Assembly: GCF_020539485.1 (NCBI RefSeq)
Contig: NZ_JACDXU010000002.1
Span: 62,001 to 126,000 of the forward strand
DNA: 64,000 bases
Source: Fulverythrobacter ferritrahens
GTDB taxonomy: Bacteria > Pseudomonadota > Alphaproteobacteria > Sphingomonadales > Sphingomonadaceae
Reading direction: 5' to 3'
Translations under genes and position numbers: made by a program
Part shown: positions 56,068 to 64,000 of the stretch, one piece after another
Numbering within the stretch: position 1 is the stretch's first letter
How the letters are laid out: every line of letters starts with the position of its first letter
Notes under the pieces: model-generated
The model's database searches: none
The model's input: the letters and a program-made list of their open reading frames with translations, nothing else
What the model was told of the DNA's origin: nothing

Positions 56068-56678
56068 GGATAGAGCAGGCTGCTGCCCCAGCCCCCATCC
56101 TCGGCGCGGAAGAAGCGCCGGCGCTCGTGAAGGCGATTGGGCCGGTCAATCCAGAATTCGATCGCGCGCGGCTTCAGCAGGAAGCCGGTCCAATGCGGCG
56201 GACGCGGAATTTCCTGGCCTTCGGGGTAAACGGCGGAGATTTCCTCCACACGCTTCAGATAGGTTTCGCGCCTGTCGAGCGGGCGCGACTGGTCTGACGC
56301 AGCCGATCCGATCTGCGAAACACGCGGGCGGGAATGGAAATAATCGTCCGCCATCTGGCCGCTCACTTCGGTAAGCGGGCCTTCGATACGAATCTGGCGA
56401 CGCAAGCTCTTCCAGTGGAACAACAGGGCAACCACCGGATTGGCAAGGATTTCCCCACCCTTCCGGCTCTGCGTATTGGTGTAGAACACGAAGCCGCCCA
56501 GATCGGCGCCCCAGCCTTTGAGCAGCACCATGCGCACCGAAGGAACGCCATCGGGCGTAGCCGTGGCAAGCGCCATGGCGTTCGAATCATTCAGCTCGCT
56601 TTCCCGGGCTTCGGCATACCAGACGTCGAAAAGCGCAAAGGGGTCCGTATCGGGGATGGCATCCTGTTCAGCTTTCAC
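56064..56678 (-). CDS. pdxH: Pyridoxamine 5'-phosphate oxidase
   Basis: FMN enzyme that makes PLP from PNP or PMP. 204 residues. DPFALFDVWYAEARESELNDSNAMALATATPDGVPSVRMVLLKGW, FYTNTQSRKGGEI, and the C-terminal PRAIEFWIDRPNRLHERRRF are characteristic. Starts at GTG 56678 with AAGGA upstream. Overlaps the CDF gene start. Confidence 0.97.
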   Translation of the reverse strand: MKAEQDAIPDTDPFALFDVWYAEARESELNDSNAMALATATPDGVPSVRMVLLKGWGADLGGFVFYTNTQSRKGGEILANPVVALLFHWKSLRRQIRIEGPLTEVSGQMADDYFHSRPRVSQIGSAASDQSRPLDRRETYLKRVEEISAVYPEGQEIPRPPHWTGFLLKPRAIEFWIDRPNRLHERRRFFRAEDGGWGSSLLYP

Positions 56679-56869
56679 GCTTCATTCCTTGCAGATGTTG
56701 CACCTGTTACAGATCCACGGCGCGGCAAATCCACCCTTCCCGGCGCCTGCCGCAAAACTCTACCGCAACGCCCGGAACCTGTCTCCATTCTGCCTGCACT
56801 AGGCCGGTAACTCCTAGTAGGAAAGAGTCGCGCTTGCGCGTTCCTGTTGCATTACCTAGCTAATACACC

Positions 56870-57820
56870 ATGGCTGACCCTTATACGACATTGGGCGTTG
56901 CGCGCGACGCAAGCGAGAAGGACATCAAGTCCGCCTATCGCAAGCTGGCCAAGGAGCTTCACCCTGACCGGAACAAGGACAATCCCAACGCTGCGGAGCG
57001 CTTTTCCGAAGTAACCCGCGCCTATGACCTGCTGTCCGACAAGGACAAGCGGGCCCAGTTCGACCGGGGCGAGATCGATGCCGACGGCAACCCCGCCATG
57101 CCCTTCGGGATGGGCGGTATGGGCGGCGGCTTCCGCCCCGGCGGTGGGCGTGGCTATTCAGCGCAGGATTTCCAGGGCTTCGGTGACGAGGGCGTGGATC
57201 TGGGCGATATTTTTGAAGGGCTGTTCGGCGGGCGTGGGGGCGGATCGCCCTTCGGCGCGCGCGGCCAGTCCGGCTTTGGCGGCACCCGCCGCCCGCCACC
57301 GCGTGGCGGCAATGTGCAATATCGCCTGAAAGTGCCCTTCGTGGATGCCGCTACGGGCAAGGACCAGCGCATCACCTTGGCCGATGGCAAGACGATCGAC
57401 CTCAAGCTGCCTGCCGGCGTGGAAGACGGCACCCAGATGCGGCTGAAAGGCAAGGGCGAGCAGGGCCCGGGCGGCGCAGGCGATGCCTTGGTGACGATCA
57501 GCGTGGAGCCCCATCCCTTCTTCCGGCGGGAGGGCAATGATGTGCGCATTGACCTGCCGATCACGCTGGACGAGGCAGTGAACGGCGCCAAGGTGAAAGT
57601 GCCCACGGTGGACGGCGCGGTGATGCTCACGGTCGCGCCGGGCAGCAGCTCGGGCAAGGTGCTGCGCCTCAAGGGCAAGGGTTTCCAGATGAAAACCGGC
57701 GGGCGCGGGGACCAGTTGGTGACACTGGAAATCGACATACCCGATCATGATGCGGATCTGGTGAGCCGTCTGGAAGGCTGGCGCGACACGCGCGACGTGC
57801 GAGCCAGGCTGAAATCCTGA
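56870..57820 (+). CDS. CbpA/DnaJ-type co-chaperone without zinc finger
   Basis: 316 residues. J domain (about 1-70) with LHPDRNKDNPNA (HPD), a Gly/Phe-rich linker (about 75-140: GMGGMGGGFRPGGGRG), and a DnaJ C-terminal substrate-binding domain (about 150-315); the CxxCxGxG zinc repeats are absent, as in CbpA/DnaJ class II. Stop overlaps the next gene (TGATG). A role with DnaK in protein folding is expected. Confidence 0.93.
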   Translation: MADPYTTLGVARDASEKDIKSAYRKLAKELHPDRNKDNPNAAERFSEVTRAYDLLSDKDKRAQFDRGEIDADGNPAMPFGMGGMGGGFRPGGGRGYSAQDFQGFGDEGVDLGDIFEGLFGGRGGGSPFGARGQSGFGGTRRPPPRGGNVQYRLKVPFVDAATGKDQRITLADGKTIDLKLPAGVEDGTQMRLKGKGEQGPGGAGDALVTISVEPHPFFRREGNDVRIDLPITLDEAVNGAKVKVPTVDGAVMLTVAPGSSSGKVLRLKGKGFQMKTGGRGDQLVTLEIDIPDHDADLVSRLEGWRDTRDVRARLKS

Positions 57821-58767
57821 TGACCGGGCACGGGAAGCGGAAGCGGCCGGAAGAACCCGGCCAGCCGGTTCCCGACCTTACGCCCGAGGCGCGCCGCGCG
57901 GCGCACAAGCCACTGCTGCAGGGCGAAAGGGGCCATTCGCGCCTCTACATCATCGCCCGCCGCGTGGCTTTGGGCACCTGGAACGACGGTTTCATCCATG
58001 CCGGGAATCTCGCTTACCTGACCGTTCTGGCGATCTTCCCCTTCTTCATCCTCGGCGCGGCCGTATTCACTGCCGTGGGCGAGACGGACGACCAGCTTGC
58101 CGCATTGCGCGCGCTGCAATCCGCCCTGCCGCCCAGCGTCGCCAATGTGATCGGCCCGGCGGCGAGCGACGCCATCGCCTCGCGCAGCGGGTGGCTGCTC
58201 TGGGCGGGCGGGCTGTTCGCCCTGTGGACCGTCGGCAGCCTGATCGAAACGATCCGCGATATTCTGCGCCGCTCCTACGGCACGCAGCACACCAAGGGCT
58301 TTTGGCACCACCGGCTGATTTCCACCGGCCTCATCATCGGCGCGGTGGTCCTGCTGCTGGTGGCACTGGTCGCACAGGTCGCGATCGGCACGGTTGAGGA
58401 AGCGATCGACGCATGGGCCCCGCAACTGGCCAGCGCGCTGGACGGGCTCGTCTATTCGCGCGCGGCCACCGGGCTGGCGATCTATTTCTCGATCTTCATG
58501 CTGTTCATCACGCTCACCCCGGCGTCCTATCGCGGGAAGCGTTACCCCAAATGGCCGGGCGCGCTGCTGGTCACAATATGGTGGGTGGGTGTCACCCTCG
58601 CCTTCCCGCCGCTCCTCCGGTCGCTTTTTTCCTACTCGCTCACCTATGGCGGGCTCGCGGGGATCATGATCGCGCTTTTCTTTTTCTGGCTGGTCGGCTT
58701 AGGAGTGGTCGCAGGTGCCGAACTCAACGCTGCGCTCGCGCGCACGCCGGAAGAGGAAGGCACATAA
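57820..58767 (+). CDS. YihY/virulence factor BrkB family membrane protein
   Basis: 315 residues with about six membrane segments. WNDGFIHAGNLAYLTVLAIFPFFILGAAVFTAVGE and FSIFMLFITLTPASYRGKRYPKWPGALLVTIWWVGVTLAFPPLLRSLFSYSLTYGGLAGIMIALFFFWLVG are family-typical. Old names (ribonuclease BN, BrkB) are not functionally proven. Translationally coupled to the DnaJ-type gene; its stop lies just before the fabI ribosome site. Confidence 0.9.
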   Translation: MTGHGKRKRPEEPGQPVPDLTPEARRAAHKPLLQGERGHSRLYIIARRVALGTWNDGFIHAGNLAYLTVLAIFPFFILGAAVFTAVGETDDQLAALRALQSALPPSVANVIGPAASDAIASRSGWLLWAGGLFALWTVGSLIETIRDILRRSYGTQHTKGFWHHRLISTGLIIGAVVLLLVALVAQVAIGTVEEAIDAWAPQLASALDGLVYSRAATGLAIYFSIFMLFITLTPASYRGKRYPKWPGALLVTIWWVGVTLAFPPLLRSLFSYSLTYGGLAGIMIALFFFWLVGLGVVAGAELNAALARTPEEEGT

Positions 58768-58816
58768 GGATTTACGGTGGCCGGCCCATTGGGTCGAGAA
58801 GGAAGGACAGGGCCCG

Positions 58817-59620
58817 ATGAGCGGTCTGATGGCAGGAAAACGTGGTCTCATCATGGGGCTCGCCAATGACAAATCCCTGGCTTGGGGCATTGCGCAGAAG
58901 CTGCATGAACAGGGCGCTGAATTGGCGTTTTCCTATCAGGGTGAAGCCCTGGAAAAGCGTGTGCGCCCGCTGGCTGAAAGCCTGGGTTCGGATTTCCTGT
59001 TCGATTGCGACGTTTCCAGCATGGAAGCGCTCGACGCAGCGTTCGAGACGCTCAAGAACCGCTGGGAAACGATCGACTTCGTCGTCCACGCCATCGGCTT
59101 TTCCGACAAGAACGAACTGCGCGGGAAATTCGTCGATACCAGCCTCGACAACTTCCTGATGACAATGAACATCTCGGCCTACAGCCTCGTCGCCGTGTCG
59201 CAACGCGCCGCGCGGATGATGCCCCATGGCGGATCGATCCTCACCCTCACCTATTACGGCGCGGAAAAGGTCGTGCCGCATTACAACGTGATGGGCGTGG
59301 CCAAATCGGCGCTGGAAACCAGCGTGAAATATCTCGCCAACGATCTCGGGCCGGACAATATCCGGGTGAACGCCATTTCGGCCGGCCCGATCAAGACGCT
59401 GGCCGCCAGCGGCATCGGCGATTTCCGCTACATCCTGAAGTGGAATGAATATAACTCGCCGCTGCGCCGCAACGTCACCATCGAGGATGTCGGCGGTGCG
59501 GGCCTCTATATGCTGTCGGACCTGTCCTCGGGCGTGACCGGGGAAATCCACCATGTCGATTCGGGCTACAACGTCGTCGGCATGAAGCAGGTGGACGCGC
59601 CGGATATCTCGCTCGTCTGA
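58817..59620 (+). CDS. fabI: Enoyl-[acyl-carrier-protein] reductase FabI
   Basis: Last reduction of each fatty-acid elongation cycle; target of triclosan. 267 residues. SDR nucleotide site GLANDKSLAWGIA, catalytic Tyr/Lys region TYYGAEKVVPHYNVMGVAKSALE (Tyr, then M-x-x-A-K). ATG 58817 is chosen; an upstream in-frame start runs through the brkB stop region and is not conserved. SD GGAAGGA is upstream. Confidence 0.96.
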   Translation: MSGLMAGKRGLIMGLANDKSLAWGIAQKLHEQGAELAFSYQGEALEKRVRPLAESLGSDFLFDCDVSSMEALDAAFETLKNRWETIDFVVHAIGFSDKNELRGKFVDTSLDNFLMTMNISAYSLVAVSQRAARMMPHGGSILTLTYYGAEKVVPHYNVMGVAKSALETSVKYLANDLGPDNIRVNAISAGPIKTLAASGIGDFRYILKWNEYNSPLRRNVTIEDVGGAGLYMLSDLSSGVTGEIHHVDSGYNVVGMKQVDAPDISLV

Positions 59621-59705
59621 ACCTGCCCGCCCCGCCAGCCAGGGCGCAGTGGACTCAATCACTGTTCGTGATATGTTCCATATCGCGAATCGAGGGAGAG
59701 ACGTC

Positions 59706-60104
59706 ATGCGCCAGGGTGGTTGTCAGTGCGGCAGGGTGAGATACGAAATCGAAGGCGATCCACTGCATCATGCATTATGCCATTGCGCGGATTGCCGCGC
59801 ATCGGCCGGTGCACCGACGGTGGCGTGGCTGGCCGTGCAGGAAAACCAGCTGCGCGTACTTTCGGGCGAGCTTTCGACCTATGAGGGGAAGAACGGCGCG
59901 GTGCGCCAGTTCTGCCCCCATTGCGGCACCGGCCTGTTCTATCGCAACGAAGCCATGCTGCCCGGTCTGGTAGATATCCAGTCCGCCACGCTGGACGATG
60001 CGGCGAGCCTGGTTCCGGGCGCCCATATCCAATGCGCCGAACGGCTGCCCTGGATGACGATACTAGGCGAATTGCCCGAGTTTGAACGTTTTCCCGGCGC
60101 TTAA
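59706..60104 (+). CDS. GFA family (glutathione-dependent formaldehyde-activating-like) protein
   Basis: 132 residues. Zinc-binding cysteines in GGCQCGRVRYEI, HCADCR and FCPHCG, as in GFA/CENP-V-like proteins. Real formaldehyde activity is known only for few members. ATG 59706 has AGGGAGAGA before it. Convergent with wecC; the two stops overlap by four bases. Confidence 0.9.
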   Translation: MRQGGCQCGRVRYEIEGDPLHHALCHCADCRASAGAPTVAWLAVQENQLRVLSGELSTYEGKNGAVRQFCPHCGTGLFYRNEAMLPGLVDIQSATLDDAASLVPGAHIQCAERLPWMTILGELPEFERFPGA

Positions 60105-61411
60105 CCCGCCAGCCGTTCCGCCTCGTCTTTTGTCACTGCAAAGGGATCGGGCTGGTCAAGCCAGATGCCGCGCGTATCGTAGACGCGCTTGCCGATCCGC
60201 TTTTCGAGCGGGACGGATTTGAACGCATCGTGATCCACCAGCACGATCAGCACGCCGCAGGTGGCGAGCGCGGTTTCGAGATCGATCTTGCTGGCGCCGG
60301 TGCCCTGATACTCGATCGGCAGTTCCGGCGTGTGCGGTTCCACCACATGGATGCGCGAGCCATATTTGCGCGCCAGAGTAGCCGAGACGAGCCGGGCCGG
60401 GCTCTCGCGGAAATCGTCGATATTGGCCTTGAAGGCGAGGCCGAGGCAGGCGACCTTCTCACCCGGCGCTGCATCCACCAGCGCGGAAGCGCGGGCAATG
60501 ACGTGACGGATCTTGCCGTCATTCACGCCGCGCGCCGTCTGGATCAGGGGCGTCTGTTCCGGCGCGCCATGGACAATGAACCAGGGATCGACCGCGATGC
60601 AATGCCCGCCCACACCGGGGCCGGGCTGCAGGATGTTCACGCGCGGGTGGCGGTTGGCCAGCCGGATCACTTCCCATACATCCAGTCCCATCGCATCGGC
60701 CACGATGGAAAGCTCATTGGCGAAGGCGATGTTCACGTCGCGATAGGCGTTTTCGACCAGCTTGGTCATTTCCGCGCTGCGCGCATCGGTGGTGATGCAC
60801 TCGCCGCGCACGAAACGCTGGTAGAATCCGGCGGCCTTTTCGGCGCATTCCGGCGTCAGTCCGCCAATCGAACGGTCATTGTGGATCAGCTCGACCAGAA
60901 TCTTGCCCGGCAGCACCCGCTCCGGACAATAGGCCATGGCGATATCGGCGGGCCCCTGCACAAGGCCGGGCAGTTTCAGATCGGGCCGTTCCGCCGCGAT
61001 AACATCGCGCATCTGTTCGGTAGTGCCGACCGGCGAGGTGGATTCCAGAATCACCGTGTCGCCCGGCTTCAGCACTCGCGCCACTTCACGGGTGGCTGCC
61101 AGCACATAGGAGACATCCGGCGTGTGGTGCCCGTCCTTTTCGAAAGGAGTAGGCACGGCGATCACAAACACATCGGACGGCTCGACCGAAGTGGAAGCGC
61201 GCAACATGCCGCCACGCACCACGGCCTGCACCAGCGCGTCGAGATCGACTTCCTCGATATGAATTTCTCCGCGATTGATCGTTTCCACGACCTTCTCGGA
61301 AATATCCACGCCCAGCACCTTCATGCCCGACCGTGCAATCACGGCGGCCGTCGGCAGGCCGATATAGCCAAGGCCGACCATGCAGACCGCAGGAGCTTCA
61401 CTCACACGCAT
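60101..61411 (-). CDS. wecC: UDP-N-acetyl-D-mannosamine dehydrogenase
   Basis: Oxidises UDP-ManNAc to UDP-ManNAcA for surface polysaccharides. 436 residues. Rossmann site VCMVGLGYIGLPTAAV, catalytic Cys in GPGVGGHCIAVDPWF, and the C-terminal UDP-binding domain. The family of UDP-glucose/ManNAc dehydrogenases; the neighbour wecB, which makes UDP-ManNAc, supports the substrate. Confidence 0.94.
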   Translation of the reverse strand: MRVSEAPAVCMVGLGYIGLPTAAVIARSGMKVLGVDISEKVVETINRGEIHIEEVDLDALVQAVVRGGMLRASTSVEPSDVFVIAVPTPFEKDGHHTPDVSYVLAATREVARVLKPGDTVILESTSPVGTTEQMRDVIAAERPDLKLPGLVQGPADIAMAYCPERVLPGKILVELIHNDRSIGGLTPECAEKAAGFYQRFVRGECITTDARSAEMTKLVENAYRDVNIAFANELSIVADAMGLDVWEVIRLANRHPRVNILQPGPGVGGHCIAVDPWFIVHGAPEQTPLIQTARGVNDGKIRHVIARASALVDAAPGEKVACLGLAFKANIDDFRESPARLVSATLARKYGSRIHVVEPHTPELPIEYQGTGASKIDLETALATCGVLIVLVDHDAFKSVPLEKRIGKRVYDTRGIWLDQPDPFAVTKDEAERLAG

Positions 61412-61486
61412 GCAGATTCCCTCATTGATGCCAGATTCCTATGATCTGGAAGGGTAAAGATTGAGGTAATGATACCCGGCGCGGGT

Positions 61487-62614
61487 TCAGCCGCGCGCGG
61501 CCAGCAGATCAACGATCCGCTGTGCGCTGTGGCCATCGCCAAAGGGATTATGCGCGCGGGCCATGGCAGCATAGGCCGCTTCATCGTCCAGCAGGCGGAA
61601 GGTTTCCGCCACGATCCGGTCTGCATCGGTGCCTACCAGCCGGGCCGTACCAGCCTCCACCCCTTCGGGCCGTTCAGTCGTTTCGCGCATCACCAGCACG
61701 GGTTTGCCGAGCGCGGGCGCCTCTTCCTGGACCCCGCCGCTATCCGTCAGCATGAGATAGGAAAGCCCGATCAGCCGCGCGAAATGCGGGTAATCCAGCG
61801 GTTCGATCAGCGCGACATTGTCCAGCCCCGCCAGCTGTTCCTGCATGACGGAACGAACATTGGGATTGAGGTGGACGGGATATATCACCGCCACATCGGG
61901 CCGCGCGGCAATCCGGCGAATCGCCTCTGCAATGGCGCGCATCCCTTCGCCGAAATTCTCGCGCCGGTGGCTGGTAACGCCGATGATCCGCCGCCCGGCA
62001 AACCGCGTCTCCAGATCGGCAAGGCCGCTCGCCAGTACCGGATCGGCCGCGATTCGGGCCGTGATCCATTGCAGTGCATCGATCACCGTATTGCCGGTGA
62101 CATGGACTGTGGCCGGATCGACGTTCTCCGCAATCAGCGCCCGGGCCGAAGTCTCGGTCGGCGCGCAATGCAGCGCGGCGAAGCTGCCGATGATCTTGCG
62201 GTTCACTTCTTCCGGCCAGGGGTGATGGATGTTGCCGCTACGCAGGCCCGCCTCGACATGGGCGACGGGAATCTTGCGATAATAGGCCGCCAGCGCGCCG
62301 CACATGGCTGTGGCCGTATCGCCCTGCACCACCACCCAGTCCGGCTTTTCCTGATCCAGCACCTTGCCAATTCCTGTGAGGAGATTGGCGGTGAGCGTAT
62401 CAAGCGTCTGGTCCGGCTGCATCAGGTCCAGATCGTGATCCGGCACCACGCCGGAAATCTGGAGCACCTGATCCAGCATTCCACGATGCTGCGCCGTGAC
62501 GCAGACGCCGGAGACGAAGCGGCTATCCCCCGCAAGGGCGTGAACCAGCGGGAAAAGCTTGATCGCTTCGGGCCGTGTGCCGAAGATAGTGAGAATGCGT
62601 TGCGTGCCTTGCAT
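61487..62614 (-). CDS. wecB: UDP-N-acetylglucosamine 2-epimerase (non-hydrolysing)
   Basis: Makes UDP-ManNAc from UDP-GlcNAc. 375 residues. TIFGTRPEAIKLFPL at the start, VVQGDTATAMCGALAA, HVEAGLRSGNIHHPWPEEVNR, and TSHRRENFGE are signature motifs. Directly upstream of wecC (75-base gap), the two-step pathway to UDP-ManNAcA. Confidence 0.95.
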   Translation of the reverse strand: MQGTQRILTIFGTRPEAIKLFPLVHALAGDSRFVSGVCVTAQHRGMLDQVLQISGVVPDHDLDLMQPDQTLDTLTANLLTGIGKVLDQEKPDWVVVQGDTATAMCGALAAYYRKIPVAHVEAGLRSGNIHHPWPEEVNRKIIGSFAALHCAPTETSARALIAENVDPATVHVTGNTVIDALQWITARIAADPVLASGLADLETRFAGRRIIGVTSHRRENFGEGMRAIAEAIRRIAARPDVAVIYPVHLNPNVRSVMQEQLAGLDNVALIEPLDYPHFARLIGLSYLMLTDSGGVQEEAPALGKPVLVMRETTERPEGVEAGTARLVGTDADRIVAETFRLLDDEAAYAAMARAHNPFGDGHSAQRIVDLLAARG

Positions 62615-62662
62615 GGCCCGCCCTTTAGCCCCGAATCGTTAAGGCCGGATTTTCCGGAAAGA

Positions 62663-63244
62663 TCACTCCCCGCCTTGCGGCGCGGGCTGTGCGGCAGGCT
62701 GCTCACCGGGCAGAGGCGCATCGCGCTCCGCCTTCAGCCGGGCCTCATATTCCTTTTCGATCTGCTCCACCCGGGCCTGTTCCGCCGCGGCATCGGCATC
62801 GATCGATTCGAGACGCTTGGCGCGCGCTTCCTCGATCAGCTGGCTGAAACGCACGTCCGAACTGCCATGCTTTTCCTTATAGGCCGCATCGATCAGCTGC
62901 GAGGTACAGCCCGTCCACCCGCCATAGCCGGAAGGAGAGCACGACATGGTGCCGAAGGCACCCACGGTCTCATAGGCTTCAACCCGGTTGCTCCAGGCTT
63001 CATTGGACGGCGAGCTGCTTTCACGCAGATCCTCGGGAATACGGTAACGCTCGCTCTCCGCCTTGCGGGCGCAGACCACGATTTCATTACCGGCAGAAGC
63101 CGGGCAAGGATCGTCACCATAGACGATCAGCTGATTCACCGTTTCGCCCGCGGCCTCGATCGGCCCGACCTGCGCAAAGGCAGGTGCCGAGCCCGCAAGC
63201 AGCACGGAAGGAATTGCGAAGGCGGCAAGGCTAAGGCGTTTCAT
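62663..63244 (-). CDS. Secreted hypothetical protein with NEIVVCA motif
   Basis: 193 residues; signal peptide (KRLSLAAFAIPSVLLAGSAPAFAQ). The mature region has DDPCPASAGNEIVVCARKAESERYRIPEDLR, two further cysteines (MSCSPSGYGGWTGCTSQLID), and a charged C-terminal helix (RLESIDADAAAEQARVEQIEKEYEARLKAERD), likely a coiled coil. It shares the C-x-NEIVVCA element with the protein at 82-522. GGAGAA precedes ATG 63244. Function unknown. Confidence 0.78.
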   Translation of the reverse strand: MKRLSLAAFAIPSVLLAGSAPAFAQVGPIEAAGETVNQLIVYGDDPCPASAGNEIVVCARKAESERYRIPEDLRESSSPSNEAWSNRVEAYETVGAFGTMSCSPSGYGGWTGCTSQLIDAAYKEKHGSSDVRFSQLIEEARAKRLESIDADAAAEQARVEQIEKEYEARLKAERDAPLPGEQPAAQPAPQGGE

Positions 63245-63364
63245 CTGGTTTCTCCGATGCGGCACGCGGCCGCAGGCAAATCGCAATTGCCCCCTTAAAG
63301 GGCATCACCGGCGCTGAACATGATCTTAAGCAATAACGGTCGCAAGACCCGCATCCTTCGCCCG

Positions 63365-63880
63365 TCAGATCCGTTCGGACAAGCGAATGGCCAGCTTGCA
63401 GCCCAGCCGGATCGCCCCGGAAAGCAACGGATAGGCAGGCGCGCGTTCGGCCCCCGCAGCAAGGGCGGCATCGCGATGTTCGCGCTCGTCCTCCCGGAAA
63501 TCCTCGATTACGGCCGCCAGTTCGGGATCGTCGCCATCGCGTGCCAGCTCTTCCAGCTGGCTGGTATAGTGCCGGTCGATCTCTTCCTCCACCGCAGCGG
63601 TGCAGGCCATGGCCGCTTCCGGCCCGATCAGCGCAGTTGCCGCACCAAGCGCAAATCCGGCAACGGACCAGAAGGGCTGCAAGGCCGTGGGGCGCACGCC
63701 GCGCTGCGCCAGCATGGCGTTGAAGCGCGCCAGATGATCATCTTCCTGCGCGGCCATGGCGCGGATCTCAGTCGCATGGGGGCCGCGTTCGCCCAGCACG
63801 GCCAGTTGTCCGGCATAGATGCGCGTGGCGCCATATTCGCCGGCCTGATCTACCCGGATCATGCGCTTCGTATCGACCAT
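63365..63880 (-). CDS. coq7: 2-polyprenyl-3-methyl-6-methoxy-1,4-benzoquinone monooxygenase (Coq7)
   Basis: Di-iron hydroxylase of ubiquinone synthesis. 171 residues. Iron-ligand motifs: DQAGEYGATRIYAGQ, QEDDHLARFN, AVEEEIDRHY and EDFREDEREHRD. The start overlaps the stop of dsbB (TGATG), so translation is coupled to it. Ubiquinone links it to the bc1 operon in the same window. Confidence 0.95.
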   Translation of the reverse strand: MVDTKRMIRVDQAGEYGATRIYAGQLAVLGERGPHATEIRAMAAQEDDHLARFNAMLAQRGVRPTALQPFWSVAGFALGAATALIGPEAAMACTAAVEEEIDRHYTSQLEELARDGDDPELAAVIEDFREDEREHRDAALAAGAERAPAYPLLSGAIRLGCKLAIRLSERI

Positions 63881-64000
63881 CAGGCGGGCTTCCTGCGCAA
63901 AAGCACCAGGGCGGCAATCGCTCCAGCGGTTGAGATGAGGAAATTATAGCCTGCCAGCGAGATGCCGAACAGTTCCCACTGGGCCACATCGCAGCGAATG
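63880..64000 (-). CDS. dsbB: DsbB-type disulfide bond formation protein (partial, C-terminal 39 residues)
   Basis: Visible part: IRCDVAQWELFGISLAGYN, then a transmembrane helix and basic end RRKPA. RCD...W...GISLAGxN is the DsbB/thiol-oxidoreductase periplasmic loop and last helix; the Cys is one of the DsbA-reactive pair. The gene runs off the window to the right. Its stop overlaps coq7; DsbB passes electrons to ubiquinone, which Coq7 helps make. Confidence 0.85.
   Translation of the reverse strand, partial: IRCDVAQWELFGISLAGYNFLISTAGAIAALVLLRRKPA

Overview
This 64 kb window is chromosomal, gene-dense and GC-rich. It reads as an alphaproteobacterium of the order Sphingomonadales; the genus cannot be fixed from the sequence. 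The evidence is the combination of MipZ and SciP (alphaproteobacterial cell-cycle regulators), a petABC cytochrome bc1 operon with Coq7 (ubiquinone respiration), a tonB-exbB-exbD-exbD cluster, and several small secreted proteins typical of sphingomonads. About 67 protein genes and two tRNAs (Gly-TCC, Thr-GGT) fill almost all the space. I found no insertion sequence, prophage, CRISPR array, rRNA or replication origin.

Layout. 0-6 kb: secreted protein, homoserine dehydrogenase, then the energy-transduction cluster tonB-exbB-exbD-exbD with a strong terminator. 6-17 kb: Lhr-like helicase, MgtC/DUF4010 membrane protein, a mipZ / J-domain / phosphohexomutase operon, a CsgG-like protein, panC, and an O-antigen ligase-like membrane protein. 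17-27 kb: tRNA-Gly, apt, petABC, pgeF-pepN, an SDR reductase, and a threonine aldolase/EamA pair. 27-38 kb: PRC-barrel protein, tRNA-Thr, then a long co-directional run gpmA-purE-purK-folA-ribF-GNAT-GDPD-ileS-lspA-lipoprotein, linking purine, folate and flavin cofactor synthesis to translation and lipoprotein maturation. 38-46 kb: CorC-like protein, OmpA lipoprotein, IMPase, sucC without sucD, and etfBA. 46-56 kb: RND efflux operon with a DUF445 gene, sciP with a coupled small gene, mnmA, a lipoprotein serine hydrolase, and a pdxH-CDF pair. 56-64 kb: DnaJ-type chaperone, BrkB, fabI, GFA protein, wecC-wecB (UDP-ManNAcA synthesis), a secreted protein, and coq7-dsbB (dsbB cut by the window end).

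The most noteworthy observations are as follows. A 74-bp palindromic dispersed-type repeat is inserted in frame in the editing domain of ileS, with a second, different repeat directly downstream, and ileS shows mosaic codon use. The RND permease carries an extra block of about 95 residues with added hydrophobic segments. A GDPD-family protein has lost catalytic-type residues. Two closely similar 16-bp palindromes lie upstream of etfBA and in the sciP/mnmA intergenic region. A small gene overlaps the sciP start codon. A secreted protein ends in a TonB-C-like domain but has no TonB anchor. Most of the window is ordinary housekeeping sequence, and no complete new system is evident.
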